Under the pieces are notes generated by a model. That model saw nothing but the letters and a program-made list of their open reading frames with translations, was not told where the DNA came from and searched no databases. A DNA stretch of 28,256 nt from Chara braunii (lineage: Eukaryota; Streptophyta; Charophyceae; Charales; Characeae), in assembly GCA_003427395.1 (NCBI GenBank), contig BFEA01000369.1, positions 30,896 through 59,151 of the forward strand. Direction: 5' to 3'. Below, piece after piece: positions 9,628 through 18,555 of the stretch (position 1 is its first letter; each line of letters opens with the position of its first letter). Both the position numbers and the translations under genes were made by a program.

Positions 9628-11049
9628 TCATTGTTCCATTGGGTCTCGACTTAGAAACCTGACCAATCGTTGCCCCGGGAAAGGTCTTTTTAATCCAGTT
9701 TCATCCAAATCTTCTAGTTCGAAGGTGTTCAACCCCACCCGCTTAGCGACCCAGTAGGGGTTTTTGAACCTCCTCCCCAACTGTCCAGACCAAGTACTTT
9801 CCAGTGTCGAGTTCCGTAGCAATACTGTCTCCCCCACCTGAAGTGACTCCTTTCTTACATTCTTAACATGTTCCCACCTTGCTTTGTCCCTCATTCTGCT
9901 GTCTAGTACCCAATTGGCGATGTCTTTCATGACTTTCTCGTTCTTAAGGATCTGTTGACACCTTGCCTCGATTAACTCCTCCGTGGTCATTTGCGGATCA
10001 TCATCTAGCCTGTTCCAAGTAGGTATCAAGGCATCCACGGAAAAGTCGATCTCTCTTCCATACCAAAGTTCTACTGGGGTACATCCCGTTGTCCTCTTAG
10101 GGGTCATGTTCTCTGCAAAGACAACCTGCTTAAGATACCTAGGCCATCTCCCCAGATGGTCCGCTGCGAGCTTCGCAATCGTGTTCTTCAAGGTTCGGTG
10201 CCCTCTTTCCACAGGTGCATTAGCCTCAGGGTGATACGGGTCGATGAGTTTGATCGGCACGCAGAGTCTCTTAAGCATCCCCAATACTTCTCGGTTCACA
10301 AACTCAGTCCCATTGTCTGTTATAAACCTCCTGACGAAAGGATGCCTCAAGTAGAAGTCTTCTATCCAGTCCGCCACAGTTCTCCCTGTCTTTTTCTTGA
10401 GAGCGACCGCCTCCACGAACCCACTCGAATTGTCTCCCGCATCTAGGATATACCTGTACCCATCCGTTGATACACGCATGACCGCAAGGTCGAGGTGGAC
10501 CAGATGTCCCGGCCCTAGCACCCGCGTTGGTCTAAGCGGCTCAAGGACCCGTGCCGAGCTTCGTTCCTGGCAGATAAGGCAAGTCTGGCAGTATATAGCA
10601 ACCATGCCTGCCATGTCCGGCCAGTAATAGAGTTGCGTTATCTTTGCAAGCGTTCCTTTAGACGATCGATGGCCTCCGAACATTGCCTGGATAACGTCTA
10701 ATTGCCTAGGTCTTCCGCATACAACTCGTCTATGCACAACACCTTCCTCTCTCCAGAACAGATGGCCGCCCCTTAGGACGTACCTTTCTGCCTCCTCCCT
10801 TGCTTTGACATTGACTTCCGTAGGTTGTTTGTTTTCTACCAGCAACAACCCGATCTCCCGAAAGAGCCCTTCGTATAACTGGGCATAGAAAAACTCCTTC
10901 CCTTCCTGGTCCTCATACTTTCCTTCCTGCATCTGGTTTACCACCCATTGCAACTCTTTCCTTTCCCAAGATTCCACTATGCTCATCACGACTTCCCGGC
11001 CTCCCTCAACCGCCATTGATATTAGTTCCTCTTTCGGTCCTACTATCAA
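9628..11049 (-). CDS. pol (integrase): Pol segment: retroviral-type integrase
   Basis: Integrates retroelement cDNA into the host genome. Residues about 120-160 form the N-terminal zinc-binding region: the GH of MFGGHRSSKGT, then YYWPDMAGM and cysteines at 157 and 160. The first zinc-ligand histidine expected about seven residues before GH is not visible. The DDE core is clear: D187 in LVHLDLAV, D245 in FITDNGTEF and E281 in APVERGHRTLKN, with exactly 35 residues between the second D and E. Residues about 400-470 form the C-terminal SH3-like segment (VGETVLLRNS, then NPYWVAKRVGLNTFEL). Residues 1-100 look like the tail of the RNase H-integrase linker. The frame overlaps the reverse transcriptase frame by 44 bp in a -1 relation, so the apparent start is probably not a real translation start. 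I see no chromodomain. Confidence 0.93.
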   Translation of the reverse strand: MIVGPKEELISMAVEGGREVVMSIVESWERKELQWVVNQMQEGKYEDQEGKEFFYAQLYEGLFREIGLLLVENKQPTEVNVKAREEAERYVLRGGHLFWREEGVVHRRVVCGRPRQLDVIQAMFGGHRSSKGTLAKITQLYYWPDMAGMVAIYCQTCLICQERSSARVLEPLRPTRVLGPGHLVHLDLAVMRVSTDGYRYILDAGDNSSGFVEAVALKKKTGRTVADWIEDFYLRHPFVRRFITDNGTEFVNREVLGMLKRLCVPIKLIDPYHPEANAPVERGHRTLKNTIAKLAADHLGRWPRYLKQVVFAENMTPKRTTGCTPVELWYGREIDFSVDALIPTWNRLDDDPQMTTEELIEARCQQILKNEKVMKDIANWVLDSRMRDKARWEHVKNVRKESLQVGETVLLRNSTLESTWSGQLGRRFKNPYWVAKRVGLNTFELEDLDETGLKRPFPGQRLVRFLSRDPMEQ

Positions 11050-12919
11050 GTTCCGCTATTATGGCAGACACCCCCTTCTCCAAAGTCCGGATCAATAGTT
11101 CTCCCGACGTGCATTCTTCGCCCATCATTTTGTTATCCACCGCAAAAGTTCCTTCTTCGTATTCAAGGAATGCGTCTATGAGCTCCGCATCCTCCACCCC
11201 TGCGGGAGTGATGTAGACCCGGCTCAGTCCATCAACCTTGTTCCTAATTCCCGCATTCCGTTCGATTCTGTAATCGAACTGCCAAATAAATCCTACCCAT
11301 CTCCTCACCGCCGGATCTATAGGCCTGTAATTCTTTAGGGCCCCTGCGACATTTGTCGGATCGATCCTAAGGGTGAACCACCTCCCAAATAGGTAGGCCT
11401 GAAAGATCTTAAGGCAGTGCAAGATGGCTAGGACCTCCTTCTTGAACTGTGAGTACCGCCGCTCTGCGGAGTTCAGGGTTCTACTTTCGAACCTAATTGG
11501 CCTCTCATTTCCTTCCTCATCCCGTTGAATCAGTACCCCCCTTACGGCCAAGGGTCCTCCATCCGTTTCTAGGATGAAAGGTCGTCCCACTTCATCATTA
11601 AAACAAGGTGCGGATAAGGCGACTGTCTCAGATGTCAATATGTCCTTAAGTTTTTGGACGGCTCCTTCTCGCTCCTCCATCCAATCCATGGTTCCTTCTT
11701 CTTTGATCATAGCTCGGATAGGCTCAACAATCTTGGCAAAATTCTTAATGAAGATCCTCCAAAAGTTAACCACGCCTATAAATGCTCTTACCTCCGTTGT
11801 CGTGCGCAGTGGCGTCGGCCACTGTGATATCTTGTCGGTCTTTGCCAGATCTGGTTTCCTTCCGTAAGCACCGCAACGAAATCCTAGTATAGTTACTTCT
11901 GGTACTGCTAGAATACTCTTTGGTCCGCTAGCCGTGATGTTGTATACTAGGAACCGGCAGAGCAAGTCCTTGATGTCCTCCAGGTGGTCCCATACAAACC
12001 TTCGGATTCCTGGTCGGACTTCCGTCTCATCCTTCTCCTGCGCGCCTTTGATCGGATTGTCATCGATGTAGGGCTCACACTTATCTGGAAACATCTCCCT
12101 GGCCACGGTGAGCATTCTTTGTTGTGCTTCGGCTACCACGTTTGTGAAGCCCATAGGGGTCACCTGCATCTGCAACTGCCCCACGGGGGTGTACATTGCC
12201 GTGTACGTCCTGTCCCGAACATCCAGTGGGAGCTGGTCGTACCCCGAGTACAGATCGATCAAGGAGTAAATGCTCCGACCGGCGTGCGACTCTGCCAATA
12301 AGTCAGCCTGAGGTAGCGAGTCAGCATCCCGGATGGTTACCGTATTTAACTTCTGCAGATCCTGAATCCATCTTAGTATCTTGTTAGGCTTCCGAAAGAC
12401 GAGCCACCGGTTTGCGTACGGCGACGCCGTAGGTTTTGCAACGAAAGAGTCCATCTTTGCTCGGAGGAGGTCTGTCACTTCCCCTGCTATCCCAAATTTA
12501 TAGGATGGACCCTTGTCATTCCAGCACTCATGTTCCACCATGTGGATTGTGACCGGAGGGATCAGCTTCGCATCCAGTCGTCCCTTTTGGTGATCACTAA
12601 AGGCAAATGCCAGGTGAAACTCCTGGCAGGTTCTTTTGATCAGGCGGGTTTCTTCTTCCGTTAAGAATCCGTCTATCCCTATCTTCATTGTGTCAGCTAC
12701 CTTATCTGGTATCCGATGCCTTTCCGTCGCTCTCCTCTCTTGGATCACTCGAATGACTTCCTCCTCCCTCTCCATAGCCTCTTCCTTTGATATCTCTAGC
12801 AGGATCGAGACAGACTTTGCTTTCTTCCCTACCGGCTTGTATTTTCGAACACTTCCTTCCGGGATCTTTCTCCTAAAAAATGAACGGCCGGAATTGCCCT
12901 CGTCATCTCTACGACTCAC
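11006..12919 (-). CDS. pol (RT-RNase H): Pol segment: reverse transcriptase and RNase H
   Basis: Copies genomic RNA into DNA and removes the RNA strand. Within 637 residues, the RT fingers and palm run from about 150 to 345: RKPNKILRWIQDLQKLN, first catalytic Asp D222 in LIDLYSGYDQ, and the YIDD box with D286 and D287. The thumb/connection follows (ILGFRCG, then ISQWPTPLRTTTEVRAFIG), as usual in Ty3/gypsy elements. RNase H covers about 445-565 with D453 (FILETDGG), E495 (QFKKEVLAIL) and D520 (LRIDPTNVAGAL), ending in NKVDGLSRV. The frame opens with GTG directly overlapping the stop of the upstream frame, so translation must come from frameshifting or from an ancestral fusion broken by an indel. 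All key catalytic residues are present even though the rest of the element is damaged. Confidence 0.96.
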   Translation of the reverse strand: MSRRDDEGNSGRSFFRRKIPEGSVRKYKPVGKKAKSVSILLEISKEEAMEREEEVIRVIQERRATERHRIPDKVADTMKIGIDGFLTEEETRLIKRTCQEFHLAFAFSDHQKGRLDAKLIPPVTIHMVEHECWNDKGPSYKFGIAGEVTDLLRAKMDSFVAKPTASPYANRWLVFRKPNKILRWIQDLQKLNTVTIRDADSLPQADLLAESHAGRSIYSLIDLYSGYDQLPLDVRDRTYTAMYTPVGQLQMQVTPMGFTNVVAEAQQRMLTVAREMFPDKCEPYIDDNPIKGAQEKDETEVRPGIRRFVWDHLEDIKDLLCRFLVYNITASGPKSILAVPEVTILGFRCGAYGRKPDLAKTDKISQWPTPLRTTTEVRAFIGVVNFWRIFIKNFAKIVEPIRAMIKEEGTMDWMEEREGAVQKLKDILTSETVALSAPCFNDEVGRPFILETDGGPLAVRGVLIQRDEEGNERPIRFESRTLNSAERRYSQFKKEVLAILHCLKIFQAYLFGRWFTLRIDPTNVAGALKNYRPIDPAVRRWVGFIWQFDYRIERNAGIRNKVDGLSRVYITPAGVEDAELIDAFLEYEEGTFAVDNKMMGEECTSGELLIRTLEKGVSAIIAELDSRTERGTNINGG

Positions 12920-13236
12920 GGTTGGATACTAACTAATTTCTCATTCAGGCAATATCCCTTTTGCACCTCTCCTTCGAACTTGGCCAAGGCCGTTGAGTCC
13001 ACTCCTACCTTGTGGTATTTGAGGGCCTTGATGACTTGTAACAGATCGGGGATCTCGAGTGCGACTCTTGGCACGTCCATGCGTACTTCTTTCCGCCTGG
13101 GTAGGCTAGCACTAAGTTCGACTTCTGACTCCTTTTCTGCTACCATAACACCTAGGACTTTGTCCTCCTGCCTCCTCTTCTTCTGGGGCAGGCCCATCTT
13201 GATCCACTCCTTCTTGTTGAATGTTTCCTCAATCAT
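12916..13236 (-). CDS. Pol N-terminal linker segment between protease and RT
   Basis: A 106-residue stretch beginning at an ATG, in the same frame as gag-protease, ending at TGA 12918-12916 where the RT frame takes over by a -1 step. It is charged and contains LPQKKRRQEDKV and LLQVIKALKYHKVGVDSTA. No domain is recognised. Its position fits the variable segment between retropepsin and RT in gypsy Pol proteins. A TAA (13242-13240) and a TGA (13269-13267) separate it from the protease tail in the same frame; one of these may be a genuine gag-pro terminator, but I cannot tell. Confidence 0.6.
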   Translation of the reverse strand: MIEETFNKKEWIKMGLPQKKRRQEDKVLGVMVAEKESEVELSASLPRRKEVRMDVPRVALEIPDLLQVIKALKYHKVGVDSTALAKFEGEVQKGYCLNEKLVSIQP

Positions 13237-13266
13237 GATTTAAACCCTTTTTCTCTTACCTTCCAT

Positions 13267-13506
13267 TCATGCGAAAGCCCCTTTTTGCGTGCTATCCTCG
13301 AACGACGGCGACCATGTTGCTAATTTTCCCTTTCCAAGGAGTCGGAGGAGCTCTCCCCGGCCGGTCACTGGGACCTCTATGTCTACCATGTAAGAGTCGT
13401 CGTGCAAGTGCATACCTATCATTTCTACGTTTGCGCACCACGGTCTCCCGAGGATTATGTCGTGGTCCATTTCCTCCATTACGGTCATCCGCTGAAATGA
13501 CCAGAT
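13267..13506 (-). pseudogene. C-terminal part of the retropepsin-like protease
   Basis: It continues the gag-protease frame directly after an in-frame TAG (13509-13507). The segment DHDIILGRPWCANVEMIG is the typical retropepsin C-terminal signature (the hydrophobic-LGRPW motif before the dimer interface). It ends at TGA 13269-13267. On its own it could not act, because the catalytic Asp lies upstream of the TAG. Confidence 0.75.
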
Positions 13507-15381
13507 CTACTCCCTGACTCTTGCTTTGACTGCGCATTTCGTGACATACCCAGCGAGCGGGATTTCCCCACCGGCTCCCCGGATGCTTCCTGTTACCTCC
13601 TTGTTCACCGTACAACCCGTGATTGTTGCGAAATCCGTCCTTATGAGAGTGATTTTCGCTCCCCCGTCTACTAATGCATCGGTATGATGAGTCTCGATCT
13701 GGATTTTCAGTTTCCCTACGGGCAGCGCATAAAAACTAAGCTTTGTCCTGGATGGAGCCCTCATGACCTCGCCACCCTTTCGGTCCAGCAAGCTAAGGCG
13801 GATGTCTGCAAATACTTTCTCGAGATCCTCCAAATCCCCGTGACTCCTCTGAAGGTTAGCGACTTCTTGTGGAGTTTCCTCCTCTCTTTCCTCCTCCGGT
13901 GATTCTGGGTTTTCGTCGATGTCTACTCGCCGCTGGGTCAACAGTTGTTTAAGCCCTTTGAGCAACCTAAGGCTGGCCTGCAACATGGTCTGAAACGACA
14001 CCGACACCATGGTCCCTAGTAGTTTGCTAACGGTGTCATCGATCTCCGGCAGGGTTAAGATCGGAATCTGATACCTAAACTCCTTTTTGGCGGCGGTAAC
14101 TTTGTCCGTGGGTTCCTCTTCCCTAGGTTTCCCATAAACTTTCTCTGGTTCCCCGGCCTCAAGTTCTGCCTGGGGTACGGAACTCCCGACAACCTCCTCC
14201 ATCACGGTGTCACGGATAATCCTTCTCCCAGCCGTCCCTAGCCGAGTAGTCGCGTTCACCCTATCACCTCCGTCATTTTCCATAATGAAGTTGACCTGCA
14301 GCCCGCGCCCCCGTAGTTGCTCCCAGATGATATCGACCACCGGCTCAGCTTCTACGACCGCTATCTCTAGCCCATTGAGCATGATAACGGCTCGCCGTAT
14401 TCCCCCTGGCGAGTTCCAGTTCACCCGTTCTCGCTGTGGCCCGAATATCTCCCCCTTTAACGACCTGGTACATCTCCTTTTTAATATATCATGGTTGAGC
14501 TTTGGACATGTGCGTACATAATGTCCCACCGCGGCGCAGTACTTGCATTGCTCGCTAGCAGGATCTCTCCGTCCAAATCCCCGATTGGCTACACCCGGCG
14601 GAACTACGGCTTCCTTGGGAGGGGGGGAGGGTCTGGATACTTGCGCCTGCATAACCAATAGTGCACTCTCCATCCTTTCAATCTTGTTGTCGGCTCCGTG
14701 CACCCGCTCATGTAAACTTTCAATCCCCTTTTTTACCTTGTCGCCCGTTCTACCGGTTAGATCTATGACCTCCCCTTCCTTAAGCAAGACCAATGTCTCG
14801 GTCACTACTGTCTTTTCGGCCAGATCCGTTACTATGCTAAAATGAACATCCCTGGTATTTACGAACTTGCTCGTCTGCTGGTAGGGCGACAAAATCTTGT
14901 CTTTGTCGAACTCAGGGAACTGCCTAAGGAAGTATTTGCTCATTATTCAGTCCGTTACCCCCGGGATCCTTAGCGCTGCCAGAGTGAACTCCCGTAGAAA
15001 GTCATTGTACGTCGATAAGTTTTTCCTCTTGACTGCCGCTAAATCGGTCTCCGCCGCCATCTTCTCTGCTGCCAGGTATTTTCTCATCATCACATCCCGG
15101 GTCTCCTTCCAAGACTGGCTCGCGGCCACAATGGCCATTATGTCCCGCCCTAGGCTCACTGACACATGCTGTCCTAGGTGGTCCATATTTTCTTCTTCGG
15201 TCCATTTCAGCAGCGCAGCTAGGTTCTCATAATCGATCAGGAATTCCGTGATGTTCTCCCCGTCGAACGTCAATTTTTTCTTAGCATCCGCTAGGTAGCC
15301 CTGGTTTTTGTTCGGTGCTCGCGCAAGGGATCATACTATCTTCTTAAGGCCGCCTTCGGAGCTACTGGCCTCACCTGCCAT
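13507..15381 (-). pseudogene. gag: gag with zinc knuckle and start of aspartic protease, interrupted by stops
   Basis: Gag forms the particle and binds genomic RNA. I place the start at the ATG at 15381, which opens the frame MAGEASSSEGGLKKIV before a TGA at 15333-15331. The same frame then reads a retrotransposon-gag-like capsid segment (KKLTFDGENITEFLIDYENL, then RKYLAAEKMAAET) to a TGA at 14949-14947. After this it stays open for 478 codons from 14943 to a TAG at 13509-13507. That long stretch has a coiled-coil-like segment (RVHGADNKIERMESALLVMQ), a perfect CX2CX4HX4C knuckle (CKYCAAVGHYVRTC, residues 133-146), a long charged linker, then a protease core ALVDGGAKITLI near residue 426. The protease has DGG where D[S/T]G is expected. 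The stops lie inside otherwise continuous sequence, so this copy is inactive unless the stops are read through. Confidence 0.85.
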
Positions 15382-15535
15382 ACTAGTATTTGACCGTTCC
15401 TTGCCGACTTTCTGTCCCTCCCTGGTCTTTGCAGTTCCTTCTGGGTCGAAGCATCCCAACACCCTTTCCCTAAGGCTCCAGAGTCCTTCACACCCTCATA
15501 TTACTGCTGGCGTGGTCGGCAGACGGCCCTACTAT
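15382..15535 (-). other. Decayed junction upstream of the gag ATG
   Basis: In the gag frame this stretch reads a protein-like segment (VLGCFDPEGTAKTREGQKVG) preceded by a TGA and two TAGs. The charged ORF upstream ends at TAA 15538-15536 in a different frame. This could be 5' untranslated sequence between two genes, or a damaged coding link between them. Confidence 0.4.
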
Positions 15536-16120
15536 TTATGGCTGGCAGGGTCGTAGCCTTTTCCGCTTCCATCCCAGAGAGTTTTCCCTCTCTTTCCTCC
15601 TTTTGCTCGGCGTTCCCCCACGGTCACTACCTTTATCCCCTTGTCCAGTTCCACCTCGGCTGGTTTTCCGTTCATCCCGTGGTTCCTCCTGCAGAGGGCC
15701 TTCTTCGTTTCCAGTCATCGTTTCCTCAATCAATCTTGCCTTGTACTCTGCGGTCCTCTTTTCTATCTCTGCTAGTTTACGCCTCGCATCCGTGACCCTT
15801 ACTTTCTTAGACACGACTCCCTCTGAATTCGGGGGGCTTGCCCTATCCTTATTTCTGCCCTCCTTGGTTTCCTGAGTCCCTTGCCTGCTTCCCCCGACTT
15901 TCCCCGAGCTTTTCCCTGAGGAGATTTCCTTACGGTTCCCTTTGGTACCATTCGGATTTATCGATTCTCTGTCTTTCTGCCCCTCTTCGCTCTGTACGGT
16001 ACTGCCTTCTAAGCCCGGTCCTCCTTCGCTCTTACGGTTATCCGTCTCATCATCCGTCGCCATTTTGCCTAGCTCTGCATTGACCAAATGATTCCCCAGG
16101 ACACACGCAATGCGAGGCAT
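15536..16120 (-). CDS. Highly charged ORF upstream of gag, function unknown
   Basis: A 194-codon frame from an ATG at 16120, with an alternative ATG at 16063 opening MATDDETDNRKSEGGPG. It is rich in Gly, Lys, Glu, Arg and Ser with almost no hydrophobic core. One helical coiled-coil-like piece is visible (VTDARRKLAEIEKRTAEYKA), and it ends in a basic tail (WKRKRLRPCQP). It lies about 150 bp upstream of the gag ATG in another frame and about 430 bp downstream of paralogue D. It may be a separate small accessory protein or the displaced N-terminal part of Gag; a disordered, basic N-terminal extension would be plausible for either. No family is recognised. Confidence 0.5.
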   Translation of the reverse strand: MPRIACVLGNHLVNAELGKMATDDETDNRKSEGGPGLEGSTVQSEEGQKDRESINPNGTKGNRKEISSGKSSGKVGGSRQGTQETKEGRNKDRASPPNSEGVVSKKVRVTDARRKLAEIEKRTAEYKARLIEETMTGNEEGPLQEEPRDERKTSRGGTGQGDKGSDRGGTPSKRRKERENSLGWKRKRLRPCQP

Positions 16121-16548
16121 TTAGGTTCCCTTAGTTCTGACTTCGTTGGCTTATCTTTATTCGGGAAATAGCCTTCTCCCTATTTCCGTTCCCTGATTGC
16201 TTTCCCTAAGGAGGAGCCACGACTGGGCCTGCTGTCGTGCCGAGCTAAGGGTGTGACTTAGTTTCCTTTATCACAAGCTCGTTTAGAGTGCCCTTGTCCC
16301 TTCGTGCCAGTGCGTAGGAGTCTGGGTTCGGCATCCCGCTAGGGAAAGTTTCCCGAGCAATATTCCCCTTTTCGACCTTCTCGGTCATGGCAACCATTAG
16401 GAGTCTACCCCCCCTCCTTTTTTATTGTCTAGTGGGTTCTGATGATCCGTGTCTGAGGCCCTTTCTTATTTCCATCGGCGACCTTCTCTACATAGCGGAC
16501 TATACTCGATTTGCCTTATTGGCCCGCCTGCGGGGGCTAGTCCCGTTC

Positions 16549-17352
16549 TCACCCTCGTGGCCCTTCCGGTTCGGTAGGCTCTTCGAATAGTTGCGCCACC
16601 CCTGCTAGATAACTTTCCCCTATCTCGATTTCCCTTTGGATTATGCGTTCGCATCCCGCCCAGTCTAGCCGTGGCGCCCTAAACATCAGGATGTGGATGA
16701 CTTCTAGTAACTTGTGGGCCCTGTTTCCCCAGAACGGTCCATGCTCCACAACGATATCGTAGAACATCCCAATGGTCGGGGAGGGGAAGTGGTCTAACTA
16801 GACTATCGCCAAATCTGCCAGCTCCTGCGCCCTCGCGAGGCTTCCGAAGACGAGGTCTATCATAAAACGGGGAACCTGGCACCTCAACGGTGTGGTTGGT
16901 GCCCTGAAATCCCTCCAACCTCCCATTTTCACCCGGGTAAGTAAGTCCACGTTCCCTCTACCCCTGACAGATTGTCCTATCCGTGTCAACACCCGGGCCG
17001 CCCTCCGAAAGACGGGGGTCAGCTCGTGGCCTTGCGCTATTCCCACCCCCAACGACTGCCATCCAATCTCGGGCAGATGTATGGTCCTGGTAACTTCCAA
17101 ACTGGAAAATAAGTCATCCCCAGGTCCCCTGTTGATTCTCATCCCCGTCCACCGATATTCTACCAACATGAAGGCGGTGTCTCTCCCCAAAGTTACGGTC
17201 CGCCATTCTACGTCGAATCCCCGATAGTTGGAACTCGATGGGAGGGATACTTCCCATCGTCCGTCGTTATTCCAGGGCGGTCCGGGGTACCGGGGCTGGC
17301 GTTCCATTCGCACACGGGGCGGGCGTTCCATTCGCACACGTCTTGCTGCCAT
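16549..17352 (-). pseudogene. Accessory paralogue D (two-domain protein), one in-frame stop
   Basis: Fourth member, counting in the transcription direction, of a tandem family found only in this part of the window. I choose the ATG at 17352 (MAARRVRMERPP); the frame is open upstream but only from a non-ATG codon. The N-terminal domain has WEVSLPSSSN, TAFMLVEYRW and LPEIGWQSLGVGIA. The C-terminal domain begins VKMGGWRDFRAP and VPRFMIDLVFG. A TAG at 16800-16798 follows ELADLAIV, after which the same frame continues with EHGPFWGNRAHKLLEVIHIL and EIGESYLAGVAQLFEEP to 16549. A 21-bp direct repeat near 17300-17340 doubles the RVRMERP peptide at the N-terminus. No known family is recognised. The beta-rich N half and helical C half are inferred from residue pattern only. 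Confidence 0.7.
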
Positions 17353-17550
17353 TATTGTCTTGGTGATTCTCTGCATAGTCCACATAGAAAGCGTTACAAC
17401 CAACCCTCAGTAAATGTCCACCTACTACCCCCTCACCCTTTACGTTCTCATTCTTCCTTTTTGGTCCGACTATCCTTCCATACCCCCAGGAGCCGCAACC
17501 TCCTCTGGCTGCTCGTACAACTGGTAAAGGTCATCTATGTAGGTCGTGCC

Positions 17551-18260
17551 TCAACCTACTTCCCGCCTGATGACCCTCCACATGGCCTCATCACTTACTT
17601 GCGGAATCCCTGGCCTAGCACTTACCATTGCCCGTAGTATGCACAACACCTCGTACCCTTGTTCATCTTCAAAAGGCCCCATCTTTAGGAATGTCCGGTA
17701 GTACTCCCGATACATTAATGTCTCATCAAAATTCAGTGTAGTTATGGCAGCTACCGCCTGCTCCACTCGCTCTACGCCTTTCATTTGTCTTAGTAAAAAG
17801 GGCGGTAGACTCATTCGTATGACATCATTCGGCAACCCAAAGACCCCCGCTGCGGCAATTTTTACCTCAGCTGTCACGTCGTCTCGTTCTGGGACTGCGA
17901 ACTCAAACCCCTCCCGCCAGGTTATTTGCCATGCTCCTTCGAACATTCGTAAGGGGTCATCCCTGGAAGCCAAGGCAATCCCAAAGGTCCACCACCCATC
18001 TTCCGACACGTGTAAGGATCCTGTCGCATGTACGCGCCCTAGGAGGTCCAAATCCATGCCCCGAACTCTCCTCTCGCACGCCATTCCAGCTCCACTACTA
18101 GGTATACCGTGTCCTCCACCAACTCTACCCCCACCCGGTCCATTACCGGGTTGCTTACCACATTTCTTGCTGGCAGGCTTATTTCGACCCCGCCCTCTGA
18201 TGCTCTTGGTGGCAGGATCCCGCAAGGTTTATCCTCCCAAAACGTCATTCGCCGGACCAT
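17551..18260 (-). pseudogene. Accessory paralogue C (two-domain protein), one frameshift
   Basis: The start is the ATG at 18260 (MVRRMTFWEDKPCG). The first frame gives GGVEISLPARN and VYLVVELEWRA, matching paralogues A, B and D, and runs out at 18039. The next frame takes over near 18070-18080 with DLDLLGRVHATGSLHVSEDG and WWTFGIALASRDDPLRMF. It then continues open through the C-terminal domain SLPPFLLRQMKGVERVEQAV, EYYRTFLKMGPFEDEQGYEV and MWRVIRREVG to a stop at 17551. One indel therefore explains the break. It ends about 20 residues earlier than A and D, lacking their final IGE-F/Y-L-GV-LF segment. It has the best-preserved central region of the four and is a good query for remote homology searches. 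Confidence 0.7.
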
Positions 18261-18555
18261 CTTGCAATGTCTCCTGCTCCCTTAGTCCGATTGCTGCACC
18301 CACCAAGATTCCGCGTCATTTCGTGCTTTAGTCTTTCAGTACTTCATACTCATCGTACACCAGTCCTTGCTGCTATCCCTGCCCCATACTCGTAAGACTT
18401 CATTCCCCCTTTCCGATTGTTGCTATTTCCCCCTTGTTTCGACCCTCACGCACCTCCTGCTGACTAATATACACGCCCCTCTCTTATGTTACACCTTAAT
18501 TCACATGCACCTCCATACTCTGACCTCCCCGCGGCGTTCGATTCCTCGACCCCAT

